From the NCBI RefSeq assembly GCF_003265705.1, contig NW_020312785.1, positions 19,744,968 to 19,808,967 on the forward strand: a stretch of DNA of 64,000 bases. The letters run 5' to 3'. A program made the translations under genes and the position numbers. This document shows positions 32,856-43,854 of the stretch, in pieces. Every line of letters begins with the position of its first letter. Within the stretch, counting starts at the first letter, position 1. This DNA is from Callorhinus ursinus. Lineage: Eukaryota > Chordata > Mammalia > Carnivora > Otariidae. The notes under the pieces are model-generated. The model was not told the DNA's origin and made no database searches. It saw only the letters and a list, made by a program, of their open reading frames with translations.

Positions 32856-33597
32856 AACAAGGATACTTTGTTTCAAATGATCAGGCTATGATCAGCTACG
32901 CATCCAGAAGGGACGGAGAAAACTCTCTTCTGTCTCCTTTACCCTTTCTTTAGTTGGTCTTCCCAATTCTTAGGACCCGGAACTCAAGTTATTTTAATGA
33001 ATTATTTGGAAGGTTCAAAAGACTTCCATCATTTGCCTGGGACTCTAAATCCAGATGGAATACTTTGATGGGTCAGAGTATTCTAAGTTTTCAACACCAT
33101 ATTGCCATAAAGGCTTTGGACACAGTCCTTCTACATCAAGAAAGGTGATTTTATTTTATTTTTGTCCTCTCACCTGGATTCTTGTGCCACATCATCCCAC
33201 ACAGTAATTCATGACTTCAAGTCTAGACCACCTGATTGGTGGATTGAAAAACACTATAACTGCTATTTATTTGACTCCCCATCTTTTCTTTTTCTGTTTT
33301 TTTTTTTTTTAAAAAATGGCTCTGAGTATCTCTCCAATCCATCTAATTATTAGCTTAACTAGATATGATGAAATTTATTTGAAATCATTCCCATACTAAA
33401 TATCCAAAGACTCAGATACAATTGCTCTCCAATTTTAAAAAGTAACTATTCCCTTAGTTGCAAAGGCAAGCCAAAAAGAGAGTACAATTTTAAAAAAACA
33501 TACTTAGATAAATCTACTCAAGCATATTAAATGGGAAGAGGAAGTAATTTCACCACAAAAACAAGGCTGACTTTTAAAAAAAAATTTAATTAATTAA
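32856..33597. other. No recognised gene or repeat
   Basis: Unique-looking with a T-run at 33297-33311. Frames of 63-64 codons are unconvincing. Confidence 0.5.
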
Positions 33598-33735
33598 AGA
33601 TTGTGAACTCTTTGATGGAAAGGACTGCTTTTTAATTCACCTTTATACACCGAGAATACCTTGAATATCTTGAATAATGCCTAGCGTACAACAGAGCTCA
33701 GTGTGAACGAATGAGTAAACAAATGAGTGAATGAA
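33598..33735 (+). mobile_element. L2 LINE 3' terminal fragment
   Basis: 'gattgtgaactctttgatgg', 'aaaggactgctttttaattc', 'aatgcctagcgtacaacag' and 'atgagtgaatgaa' are the L2 3' terminus in sense orientation. Confidence 0.7.
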
Positions 33736-35334
33736 AAGACTGAATTAGTCACATCTTGTCTTGACTGGAGTCAAATAGGCTCTGGACCCAAGATGACTGG
33801 GTACCTAATGCAATATACCTAAAACTTTTTTCTCATCAGTTACAGGGGTTTGCTGATGTGGTGAGGGTTAAAAGGAAACAGTGCCCAGAAAAGAAGTAGC
33901 ATTAAAAGCCACTTGGGTTCATAGGCGTTACTTTCTGTAATACTTGGATTGGCCACAAAAAGAAAGTTAGAATTCTCAGGTAGTCAGGAGAGAAGAGAGT
34001 AAAAGAAGATAAAACTAAGGCATTTTGCCAGTTAAACATAACTGTGATCAGCTTGAAGGTATTGAAAAAACTATGAGTAAAGAAGCCCCCAAATCATTGC
34101 AAACCATCGTCATGGCATCATGCCTTCCACCATGTAAAACAGAAACGTTTTTCTTGCTGCCCTGACAACTTTGATGATGGTAATTTGCAAAGACATAAAT
34201 TATGATTTAAAGAAAGGTCAAAAATAATCTATTCCAGCTGTGGTTTGAGGAAGCTAATTTGAATTTAAAAATAAAGCAAAGTCCTTTTTCATGTCCCTCT
34301 TGCCATACAAACCTTTTAATATTGCTGACTCCTAACAGATATTATTGCTTGGTGTCAATAGAACACTCCAAAGAAATATTCAAAGGGGGGAAAATCTACC
34401 AATAGTTTGAAGAAGAATCACTGATTGACTCATTGGAAAAAGAGACGAGGTATGGTGGGATCCCAAGCCCAGACAAAGATTGTCCCTCTCCTAACATAGC
34501 ACCCACGCTTCCTCTTCTGCTCCACTGCTTCATCCAGTCTCCCACGGTGGTCACCTATGGTTTTGGTTAGCACCCTGTTTTGTTGTTCTGTCAGTCCTCT
34601 AGGGTACACTGAGGACTCCAATCTGCTCCAGAAAAAAAATAGCCTTTTGTTTACTATTCATCATTTCCTATTGTCTTCCCATTTTATCCTTGACGCTTTT
34701 GGGAATCTAATAGAATGCTCCCTCAACCTCAGATTGTTGTTACTTTTAGGTCATTTTGGTGAGGCAGGAACTTTCAGTTACATGATTGATGATTTTCCTA
34801 AAAATTTTTCTTGACAAGGAAAGAATCTTAGTGCAGATTATATGAAATAAACATATTCGGCCAACTCCCAACTTTTCTGGTTAGATTAGCTTTCTCTTGG
34901 GCTTCTATGTCTAAATTTTCTGCCAAATGTTCAGAACACTTTTTAAAAAGAGTTATAGGAAAGACACGTTATTTGGTCAAGTAATATTATTATTTAAGGA
35001 TGGGGGAATGAAATTATATATCCTACAGAAAATTAGTCAATAAATTTGAATATGAGATTAGATGTAGTGAAGTTAATTTTGTTGCTTTTTTGAAAGTATA
35101 ATGAGATAAGTCTCCAAATATTTATCATGTGATGTTATTTACCGATCAATTTCTTATTCCTAGAATTATTATGTGTGCTTCTGAAGAAATTTTAATTTCA
35201 TGCTCTGTTATTTGATAACTGGTATTTAGGACTGAAACAAGTAAACATCCTATAAAGTTAAAGAAATATTGAGATTTCTATGTTTCTCTTAGCCTCTTCC
35301 TTCTAGGATAGCATTCACCAAATATATCATATAT
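33736..35334. other. No recognised gene or repeat; candidate conserved stretch at 34030-34390
   Basis: Repeat-poor. The 34030-34390 part is a candidate conserved non-coding element by look only. An 85-codon frame at 34557-34814 has no domain features. Confidence 0.45.
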
Positions 35335-36665
35335 AGGGCCATAAAATGTCTTAATATTTCAAATGGTTGATACCATATGGAGTGTATTTTCCAACAACAA
35401 CAAAATCAAACTAGAAATCTAGATGAAAAAGATCTCTGGAATTATCCCCAAATATCTGGAGACCTAAAAACTCCCCATTACAGAAGCCATGAGTCAAAGA
35501 AGAAATTAAGCTTGAACTACAAAAAATAAATTGAATATAAATGAAAAGAAAACATCAAATTTTAAGAGATATAGCTAAAGTGTTGCTTAGAGTTTTTGCC
35601 AAAACTTCTAGAATAAATATAGGACACACAAACTTTATATCCTTGGATAAGCAAAAATTCTTAGGACATGAAGAACATGAGTCTTAGGGAAAAAAATGAT
35701 GAATTAGACTTCACCAAATTAAAAACTTGGTCTTTGAAAGACACCATTTAGAAATTAAAAGGCAAGCTGCAGATTGGAAGAAAATATTGACAATACATAT
35801 TTCTGACAAATAACTTATATCCAGAATACATTAAGAACTCTTGCAACTCAATAAGACAAACAATTTTTAAAATGAAAAAAAGATTTGAACTTAAAACTCA
35901 CAACAAAAATGTACAAATGGCCAATAAGCACATGAAAAGATGCTCAACATCATTAGTCATCAGGGAAATGCAAATTAAAAAGCAGCAATAAAATACTATA
36001 CATCTAATAGAATAGCTAAAATCGAAATAATGGCAGTGCCAGATGTTGCCAAGGATATAGAATAACTGAAACCATTATCATCATTATAGGAAAAGTAAAA
36101 TTTACAATCACTTTGAAAAACAATTTGGCAGTTTCTTTTTTTTTTAATAAGGTTAAACATCCATTATCATACAACCCTGCAACTCCGCTCCTAGGTATTT
36201 ATCCAAAAGAAATGAAAACACATATCTACATGAAGACCTGTGACGAATGTTTGGAATAGGAAACTAAAAATCAAAAGTCTATCAGAAGGTGAATAAGCAT
36301 ATTGTAGTATATCCGTGCCATGGAATACTTCTCAGAAGCAAGAAGGAATGTATCTCTGATATTTGCCACAACATAAGTGAATATCAAAAGCATGCTGAAT
36401 AAAAGAAGCATACTTAAGAAATATGTACTGTATGCTTCTATTTATATGAAATTCTACAAAAGGGAAACTAGTTTATGACAGAAACCCACATTGGTGATTG
36501 CCTAAGGCCAGGATGGGTGTGTGGAGTTGAATTCCAAGAAACCCAAGGGACCTTTTGGACTTGGTGGTGTTTGCTTTGGTGCATATGTTTCTCAAAACTC
36601 ATTGAATGGTACACTTAGAGGGGTGCATTTTACTGTATGCGAATTATGCCTCTTTAACGTTTTTT
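35335..36665 (+). mobile_element. L1 LINE remnant with internal deletion
   Basis: First part (35395-35590): 'caaactagaaatctagatg', 'atatagctaaagtgttgctt' from mid ORF2. Then a jump to the 3' portion: 'gaattagacttcaccaaatt', 'gcaagctgcagattgg', 'atgctcaacatcattagtca', 'ccatggaatacttctcag', and a 3'UTR. About 2 kb of ORF2 is absent between the two parts, so this is an internally deleted copy. Confidence 0.88.
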
Positions 36666-37774
36666 TTAAAGAGTGACCCCCCCCCCCCAAAAAAAAAAAA
36701 AATCACCAAGACTGATTTTATGTCAATGGACTAGAGTACGGGGACTTTTTCCCCCCACTGTGCTTTATATTTGTTCCTCTCATTCTTTTTTTTTTTTCTT
36801 AATGTGCAAGTATTTCTTCTATGATAGAAAAGGATCAATGGATTTTAAACCTTTTATACAAAATTCCATACAGATTTGCTCTATGGCATTTCATCCTGCC
36901 TATAATTTCTTTGCTTTAAAAAAATTGGAGTGCTAAAAGAGTATTAGAGAGAATATTTAACATCTTTCCCATCTTCAGACTAGACCCTTTCAAAGTAAAA
37001 AAAAAAAAAAAAAAATCCCTTCCACATAAGGTCCTCTGCATACATTACTCTCTAGAGAATGGCACGAGTCGGAGAGCCCAGCAGAGCAAGTGTTTACCAT
37101 CACTCAGCTGCCTCATCCTGACCTCTCCCAGTAAAAGTTCAGCGTCTTAGGAACACAAGGAATACTGTTTCTTTTAAGCATTTCCACAGGGAACTGCTGA
37201 CCTCTCCGTGTTCTCTTTGTTCCTCTGGTATTAAGGACACTTTGGCAAAGTTAATATTGAAGACTGCAACTATTATAGGCAGGCTGATTCAGTGAGCTGT
37301 TGAAATGGTACAAGGATAATTTTGTATACGTTAATTTCAAAAATTAAAAAAGAATACCCAGGCACAGGGCCATGGTGTCCTTCACTACTTGGTAAATTGA
37401 AGTTGGCCCATTCCTAGGAGAGGTTTCTGCTTGAATTTGGAAAGTTGGTGCAAGGAAGGCTGACAAGAGGCTGTTTGGATAGGTGTTCAATTAGATTTTC
37501 CCGTTTAGGTTGCACTGAGCTGATATACATTTTTGAGTGATTTAATGCATTTTGATTTTCAATTTTCTGGGTCATGTTTTCAAGTGCTCTGGAAGCCAAA
37601 AGAACAAACTTGATGAATGAGTGACATCAAAGAGGAAACAAAGCATTCCTAATAGATTGAAAGAACCCCAAGAAAATATCCACAGGTTTCTTCTTCATTT
37701 ATCTTTTAGTGGCATTTCTTACCATGGTCATTCATTCCCTTACTCATTCTTATGTGTTCTGTCACTTATTCATT
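36666..37774. other. No recognised gene; C-run/A-run and poly-A tracts
   Basis: C-run then A-run at 36677-36702, poly-T near 36787-36799 and poly-A near 36998-37016. 37020-37620 is repeat-free unique DNA with a 61-codon minus frame that shows no domain. Confidence 0.5.
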
Positions 37775-37860
37775 TATTCCTTCATTTGTTCGCTTAATTG
37801 ACAAATGTTTACTGAGTGCATGGAAAGTGCCAGGCCTTGAGGATATAAGAGTATCAGTAA
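37775..37860 (-). mobile_element. L2 3'-end-like fragment
   Basis: 'cttcatttgttcgcttaatt', 'acaaatgtttactgagtgc' and 'gtgccaggccttgaggata' resemble the antisense L2 3' run. Confidence 0.45.
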
Positions 37861-37924
37861 GAGCTATCATTATCTGAACTTCTTAGGTTTGTGGCAGTAT
37901 ACACACTTCATGGCTAACCTGGAA

Positions 37925-38030
37925 ATGAGATGTAATGTTTGTTCTTTCGATGAAGAAAATGAAAATAAATCAGAATTTAAACTCGAATTATCACTGATTC
38001 AAAACCCCAGACTCATTTCACTCAACTACT
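37925..38030 (-). mobile_element. Possible MIR fragment
   Basis: 'gatgaagaaaatgaaaataa' then 'ccccagactcatttcactc' is a faint antisense MIR order. Low certainty. Confidence 0.3.
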
Positions 38031-38074
38031 CTGTCTCCCAAATTATATCTTAAAGACAAACTAAAAAGGTCTAA

Positions 38075-38265
38075 TATCAGGACACTATAACAAGCTGGAA
38101 AGTGGGGATTCTAGTCCTGGCGCTGACAACCTAGACTCACGATTTTGCAGAAGACACTTTATCTATAAGGGATTTATGTATAAATCCTCTATAAAAGAGG
38201 AGATTATTAAATTATTTTACGGTCCCTTCCCTTCCAGTTCTAAACATTTCTAATCCTTTTATTTT
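38075..38265 (+). mobile_element. MIR3-like element
   Basis: 'gggattctagtcctggcgct', 'gacaacctagactcacg', 'aaaagaggagattattaa' and 'ggtcccttcccttccagttc' followed by 'taaacatttctaat' match MIR3 order and 3' end. Confidence 0.6.
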
Positions 38266-40841
38266 TGCTTCAAAAATTATAAACAGTTGACTTAATTGTT
38301 CGAGTTTCAGAGGTTTTGTAATTTTCTAAATAATGATTTTGCTTTCCATTTTGTCTCCTTTCTAATTAGCTCATCAGTTAAACTCTGAAATAAAAATGAA
38401 AGGAATTGAGTACCTAGTCTGGGGGAAGTCAGATGTTGAGCTGCCCACTGAGTCCAAATAACATCAAGCCACTTGTGAGACTGATGACTTTTAGGCTTCA
38501 GTTTTTAAGTTTCTATTTGGCACTGGTCTTTGAACATGACAATAACATGACTTTCTCAATTTGGTGATTTTTAAATATTTTAATCTTAATTAAAGAATAA
38601 AGAAAAAGTTGTGTTTGCTGAGCTGGAATGCTCGCCAAGTGTGAGAAAACTATATCTCAGCTGTATGTCCTGTTACATGGTGTTCTTGGAACTTCTCATA
38701 TGTTGTTCTGTCTGTTCATGTGCAATCTGATAACTGACTACAATTAGCAAATAAAATATTTATATATGCTGCCACACCATCAGTCCATATGTGCCAACTA
38801 TTGCCAGTTCCTCAGTAGCATTTAGCATCACCCACTGTTATGTTAGTTTCTTGAAATAGACCTTCTGGCGCCTTATAGGAAGTATACCCCCAAATCATGC
38901 AATTTCCTCGTTTTGCATGTTTATAGTGGAGCTCAAGTCAGCCTTGCTGAGGTAACCTGTTTGATCTCTAACAAAATTCATCACCACCAACATGAAGTTC
39001 TCTTTCTTCTCTCTATGCTAGTCAGTCATTTAACTTACAAGCTACATTGTGTTCCAAAGAGTGGAGTTCATCCACTTGGGCTAGCTGGTCACGATTTTAT
39101 TTATAAAAATTCCAGTCATTGTCCGAGTACAACTGATTGAGAGCACGCACTGAGAGTCCCATAATGGAAATTTAAACCTTCAACAGATACACACTCTATA
39201 ATCAGCACGTGAACAGTAAGAAAAGCTTGTTGACTTCTTAAAGAATTTCTCGAAGCTGAAAACCCATAAATGGAAGGGAGGCAAGCCTCTGATTCACTTC
39301 TGAATTAAATCAAGGGACATCCAGCCGTTGAAGGAATGCAGGGCCACTGCCCTCAATAAAATATTAGTATGTAGGGTCCTGCCCTTCCTAAGGCCGATCA
39401 CATTACACTGAGTAAATGAAAGTGAAAGGAAGTGAGTTCTACCTGCAAGCTTAAGTGTGTGTGCAGCCTTATTTACCAGAAAAGCTCAGGCCAATGAAAT
39501 CACAATAAGAGGAAGAGAAAGAGAGACAGAGAGAGAGGAGGGGGTGGCAAAGAAGGACAGGAGGTGAGCGGCATGCCCCCGGGGCTGGGTCCTGGTACTC
39601 CACGCTACTTAACTAATGGTACAGCCAATCCAAATTGTTGAAGTGTGATGAGCAGAGAAAGGTCCTGATTATCCGACCAATACAAATAAGAATATCTCTA
39701 ACCAAACACAGCTAATGTCTAGTTCCAGGAGATATTGATGCCATTAATTTACGACTGCTATGTTTTTTTATAATACAAACTTTGTTAATAATGCAAAATC
39801 TCTCGAAAGGTATAATTCCACAGCTCTCAAGAACAACCTTGAAAAGAAGGTACTTTATACTACAATAATGGTGTCGCCTCACTAGAGTTTGAAGCAGGGA
39901 GGGATGCATTATTTCCTGTCTTTTTATATTGTAATAGATTTGTGGTGGGATGGTTTAAGAGGCTCCCACTGTCTCAAACTGTTCCCTTCAAGCAGTGACC
40001 ATGAACTGGGCACTGGGATGATTTGGACACTTAACATTCTCAAGGACAAAGATTTCTCCCAACATGGTAGAGAAAGCAGGAAGGGAAGAAAAGAATATTT
40101 TATCATTTTGCTTTACTGCCACCAAGGCAAACTCAGAGCCACAAGAAAGACTGAAAAGTGGAGATTCCAATACTCAGCTTGCAGTGCCTAATTGTGTACC
40201 GTGTACATTAATGGCATCAATGCCTACAAAGGAACAAAAATATGCAGCGTTATTTAAGCAATGGCTTAAACAAATATAGCTTATTTTCAGTGAAAAGTGC
40301 TAACTTGGCCACTCACAGCCAAATCTCTTTGCAGGGCCTGTCGGCTACACTGTTTTCCCCAGCATGACAGATTGGATTTAATTGAAAAGTTGCTAGTTTA
40401 GAGCTGTCGCTGAAAACTTGCATGGTGAAATGAAAACAGTCTGGTGAATTGTCCTTCAGTCTATTTTTATATAGCCTCTTTATCCTGGTCATCATTTTTT
40501 TTTTTTTTGGAACCCAGTATGAATATTTCCCAAAGCCATCAAAAATCTTGAATGAGGGGGAGTACTCTCTTCTTCTTAAAGTTCAAAGTCTCAGAGATTG
40601 TTACTGTTCCTGATTCTCCCCCCCCACTTCAATGAACTTTATGTGCCCTTTTTATGATAGAGGATGATTTTTAAACAACTGTGTGAAACCTAGTTAGCAT
40701 GCTGCCTTAATGAGGTGAGCTGAGCAAACTGGAATATATATTCTATGGGACAGTAAGATAATTGAAGGTAAGTTTTGAAAGGCTGAAAATTAGGAGTTAA
40801 TAAATTTATTTTCCCTAAATTTCTAATTCAATACACACTAC
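38266..40841. other. Repeat-poor unique region, no gene recognised
   Basis: About 2.6 kb with almost no interspersed repeats. A purine-rich run lies at 39510-39570, next to the only GC-rich spot (39575-39590, near ccccggggctggg). Overlapping frames of 60-100 codons at 39889-40279 occur in several phases on both strands, which argues against coding. Confidence 0.5.
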
Positions 40842-41227
40842 TGTTAAAGGATAAACTAAGGCATATTAAAAATTTTAAAGGTTTATTTGAGCAAAAATTG
40901 ATTCAAATCGGGCAGCATCCAATCTAGCAGATAGAAAGGAGTTGCTGCACAAAATTAAAGACTTCTACAGGCAGATGGGAGCAGGAACCAGGAAGTTACA
41001 TCAGACCATAAAAACGAGTTGGTTGTTGCAAGATTACTTTGCTTTAAGGAATAGCAAGAGTCTAGCACACAGATTATCTAACTAGTGCTGATCAGGTGAG
41101 TCCTGATTGGCTGATTCAGGATTCCATTTCTGGGAGCACTGAAACTGTAATTAGCTAAGTCTCAGTTTGGTGATGTGGGGCTTAGTATAAGTAACTCCAT
41201 TTGGGACCTGTTTTCTTGTTTTTAACA
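40842..41227 (-). mobile_element. Solo LTR, endogenous retrovirus-like, family not named
   Basis: 386 bp with perfect inverted ends tgttaaa (left) and tttaaca (right). Read on the minus strand it runs TG to CA and has an AATAAA signal in the reverse complement of 'aaggtttatttgagc'. Its internal 'tgattggctgattcagg' run (CCAAT-like when reversed) is usual for LTR promoters. No matching target duplication is visible. Confidence 0.7.
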
Positions 41228-41766
41228 CTGGTACATGTAATTTTGAGTATCTTCATGGACAAAACAGGTCTAAGTAAATTATCATCTAATGATCAAAATT
41301 CTTTCACAAAATTAATAGATTTCTATTAATAGAAAGCCACACTATATGCAAGCTTTATGAGCTTGTTCAAGGGAAATAGAAAGCATGGTTGCTATCTGGA
41401 AAGTAATAACTTGCTTCGGATTTCAGTAAATATCAGTGAGTAATTATGATGACTGAGGCCCCAAGAAACACAATGCCTTGCTACACAAACTTTATTCCAT
41501 GAACAAATGTCATCAGCATCACTGGAAACGTGGATCATCAGGCTCTTCCCCAGACTTATGGAGTCCAAATCTTCAGTTTAACAAGACCTCCCCCCAACCC
41601 CCCAGTGATTTATATCCTATGAAAATTCCAGAAACACCTCCCCAATGGATAGGTGTAGGTCACCTAGTGAATTTCCTTGGAAAATTTTTGAGGTCTAGAA
41701 GGTATCCCTGGCTTCTGTTATTCTAGTTTTTAATCATGTAGTTAAACCTACAGAACAGATGGTTAC
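41228..41766. other. No recognised gene or repeat
   Basis: Unique-looking. An 82-codon frame (41478-41726) is proline- and serine-rich without a family match. Confidence 0.5.
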
Positions 41767-41921
41767 TAGAAAGAAAGAAAGAGAGAGAGAGAGAGAAAGA
41801 AAGAAAGAAAGAAAGTAAGAAAGAAAGGAAGGAAGGAAGGAAGGAAGGAAGGAAGGAAGGAAGGAAGGAAGGAAGGAAGGAAGAAAGAAAAGAAAGAAAA
41901 GAAAGAAAGAAAGAAAGAAAG
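41767..41921. repeat. Compound GA/GAAA/GGAA microsatellite
   Basis: Order: (GAAA)n, (GA)n, (GAAA)n, then 14 perfect GGAA units at 41827-41882, then (GAAA)n. A minus-strand frame through it encodes Phe-Leu-Pro-Ser repeats and is an artefact. Confidence 0.97.
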
Positions 41922-42875
41922 GCAGGCCCAAAGAACAGACACTAAGGACCATGTGGAATGATGACAAACTCAACTGCACACAGGTGGAGAGGACACGTTA
42001 AGTAGCTGTTACGCTGACACATATTAGCATCAGCTATGTAAGCATAATTATTGGTCAAGGGCAGATTGTTGTAAAACAGCTAATAAACAGGAAACATTAA
42101 CTTCCCTCGCACAGGGCCTTTGCAAAACCAATATTAGGCCTATGTGCTCTGTACATGTATTTTCTCTGAAGCCAATTAACCTCTTTATTGGAAAACAAGG
42201 GCTTCGTTATTGTTGAACGTGGCAGCTAATCCTTCACAGTAGATAACTTTCATTGAGCATGAGTGGAATGAGCTGTGTTTACTCCACTGACTGACATTCT
42301 TATACGATTAAAAGATTAATTGTTTAATTTCCTTGGTATTGGTGCTCGTGAAGGCGAGGAGATCCATAAAACTGAAAACTATGCTTTTTCTCTCATCCAA
42401 GGCCAGAGGAGCCATGGAAATTTATATTTGGATGGTATATATATTTTTATTATCCTGACCATGTAAGGATAGATGAGGGCTTGAGTATCTTTGTAGAATC
42501 AATTTTTATTCTATTTCCCTATAACTTTGAAGGTTCAGACTGGGATAAGATATGAGACTATAGATTTGTCACATTACTTTGATGTTTCAGACTTGGATTT
42601 TTTTGGCTAATACACAGTACCTAGAAGAAACCAACAGAGAAGAATAATGAACACATAGGCAGTAACCACTTCAGTAGATATAAAAAGCTGGAGATATATT
42701 TAATAATAACAGTTTATATCATTCAAGTGAGTCCCCACCGAAAGTTGCAGGAAGACATTTCATGAGCAAAGGTGCAAAAATCCCTGACCTTGATGAACTT
42801 GGCTGGAAATTAAGGAAGAGATGGGCAGATGGACCAGGGCGACAAAGCATGAGGACAGCAGTCCTGTGTGTCGAG
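41922..42875. other. Repeat-free stretch; candidate conserved non-coding element at 42000-42440
   Basis: Contains several TAATTA/ATTAAT-type cores ('gcataattattgg', 'gccaattaacctc', 'aagattaattgtttaattt'). No coding frame or splice signal stands out. See findings. Confidence 0.4.
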
Positions 42876-42909
42876 TGTCTGTGTGTGTTTGTGTGTGTGT
42901 GTGTGTGTG
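42876..42909. repeat. (TG)n microsatellite
   Basis: TG repeats with one TTT interruption. Opposite-strand Thr-His and plus-strand Cys-Val frames here are artefacts. Confidence 0.93.
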
Positions 42910-43109
42910 CTGCGGTATTCTTGGTATTCTGCATTTGTGTTTCATCTTCCCCTGTCCCCTGATTGCTCCAATCTTTTGGATCCCCTAACTCTATTCTCCC
43001 ACTTCTCTCTTGACTTTCTTCCCCACATATCCAAGTTAAACTCTATTCATCTTTGTTTCATCCTTAGGGTTTGAAATTTCTTTTGTTTCCTTTATTTTTT
43101 TAAAGCCAC

Positions 43110-43445
43110 TTCAGTGCATGATGTTGTAGAGATACAAATATCCAGGACTGGCCTCTAGGTCAGGGCTGCTCAGTAGAAGGATCATGTGAGCTACCCCTGT
43201 AATTTTAAATTAAATTCTAATAACCCAGTTAAAAAGTGAAACAAATTCATTTTAATAATATTTGTATTAACCCAATGTATCCAAATTATTGCCATTGTAA
43301 CATGTAATCCATATAAAAATATTATTTTCTACATTTTTTTGCGATTTGAAATCCTATGCGTATTTTAGATTTATGGCGTATCTCAAGTCAGACTAGCCAC
43401 ATTTCGAATGTTCAGTAGCCACAGGTAGCTAGGCTATCATATCAT
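43110..43445. mobile_element. Ancient DNA-transposon-like repeat
   Basis: 'gactagccacatttcgaatg', 'ttcagtagccacaggtagct' and an earlier 'cagggctgctcagtagaagg' resemble the widely dispersed mammalian 'tagccacatttcaagtgctc' MITE. Its right end is interrupted by the SINE insertion at 43461. Family not named. Confidence 0.45.
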
Positions 43446-43460
43446 CAGATGTTAAACTTT

Positions 43461-43713
43461 TTTTTTTTAATTAGATACTGGATTTCTATAGCTGTATGCT
43501 TTCAGAATTTGAAGTTCTTTTTTTTAAGATTTTATTTATTTATTTGACAAAGAGAGACACAGCAAGAGAGGGAACACAAGCAGGGGGAGTGGGAGAGGGA
43601 GAAGCAGGCCTCCTGTGGAGCAAGGAGCCCAATGCGGGGCTCGATCCCAGGACCCCAGGATCATGACCTGAGTCAAAGGCAAGCGCTCAAAGACTGAGCC
43701 ACCCAGGCACCCC
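43461..43713 (-). mobile_element. Can-SINE with extra 3' sequence (transduction-like)
   Basis: The 15-mer cagatgttaaacttt lies at 43446-43460 and 43714-43728, so the whole 253 bp between was inserted together. On the minus strand the SINE runs from 43713 to its A-tail at about 43518. About 47 bases of unrelated sequence (43471-43517) follow, then a second A-run (T at 43461-43468) at the duplication. Confidence 0.88.
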
Positions 43714-43815
43714 CAGATGTTAAACTTTATATCAAGGTGAGGGACTTAAATTTTTTTGCCATGAACAAGAAATGTTATTTACAAACAACTATGCATCTTA
43801 GACCCAGGGAAGATC

Positions 43816-43854
43816 CATCTTCAGCAATATTTTTTTTTCATCTTCAGCAATATT
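43816..43854 (-). mobile_element. Tail-only insertion: 7 T between 16-bp direct repeats
   Basis: catcttcagcaatatt occurs at 43816-43831 and 43839-43854, separated only by seven T. It looks like a target duplication around a bare oligo(A) insertion on the minus strand, although replication slippage is an alternative. Confidence 0.55.

Noticed and set aside
39889..40279. Several overlapping 60-100 codon frames on both strands
   Set aside because: Many phases are open at once over the same bases. This reflects low stop density by chance, with no domain or splice logic.
41767..41921. CRISPR-like or satellite array
   Set aside because: 4-bp units with no spacers. An ordinary microsatellite in a mammalian genome.
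41734..41979. Phe-Leu-Pro-Ser repeat protein
   Set aside because: Translation of the GGAA/GAAA microsatellite on the opposite strand.
42719..42945. Thr-His repeat frames
   Set aside because: Translation of the (TG)n microsatellite.
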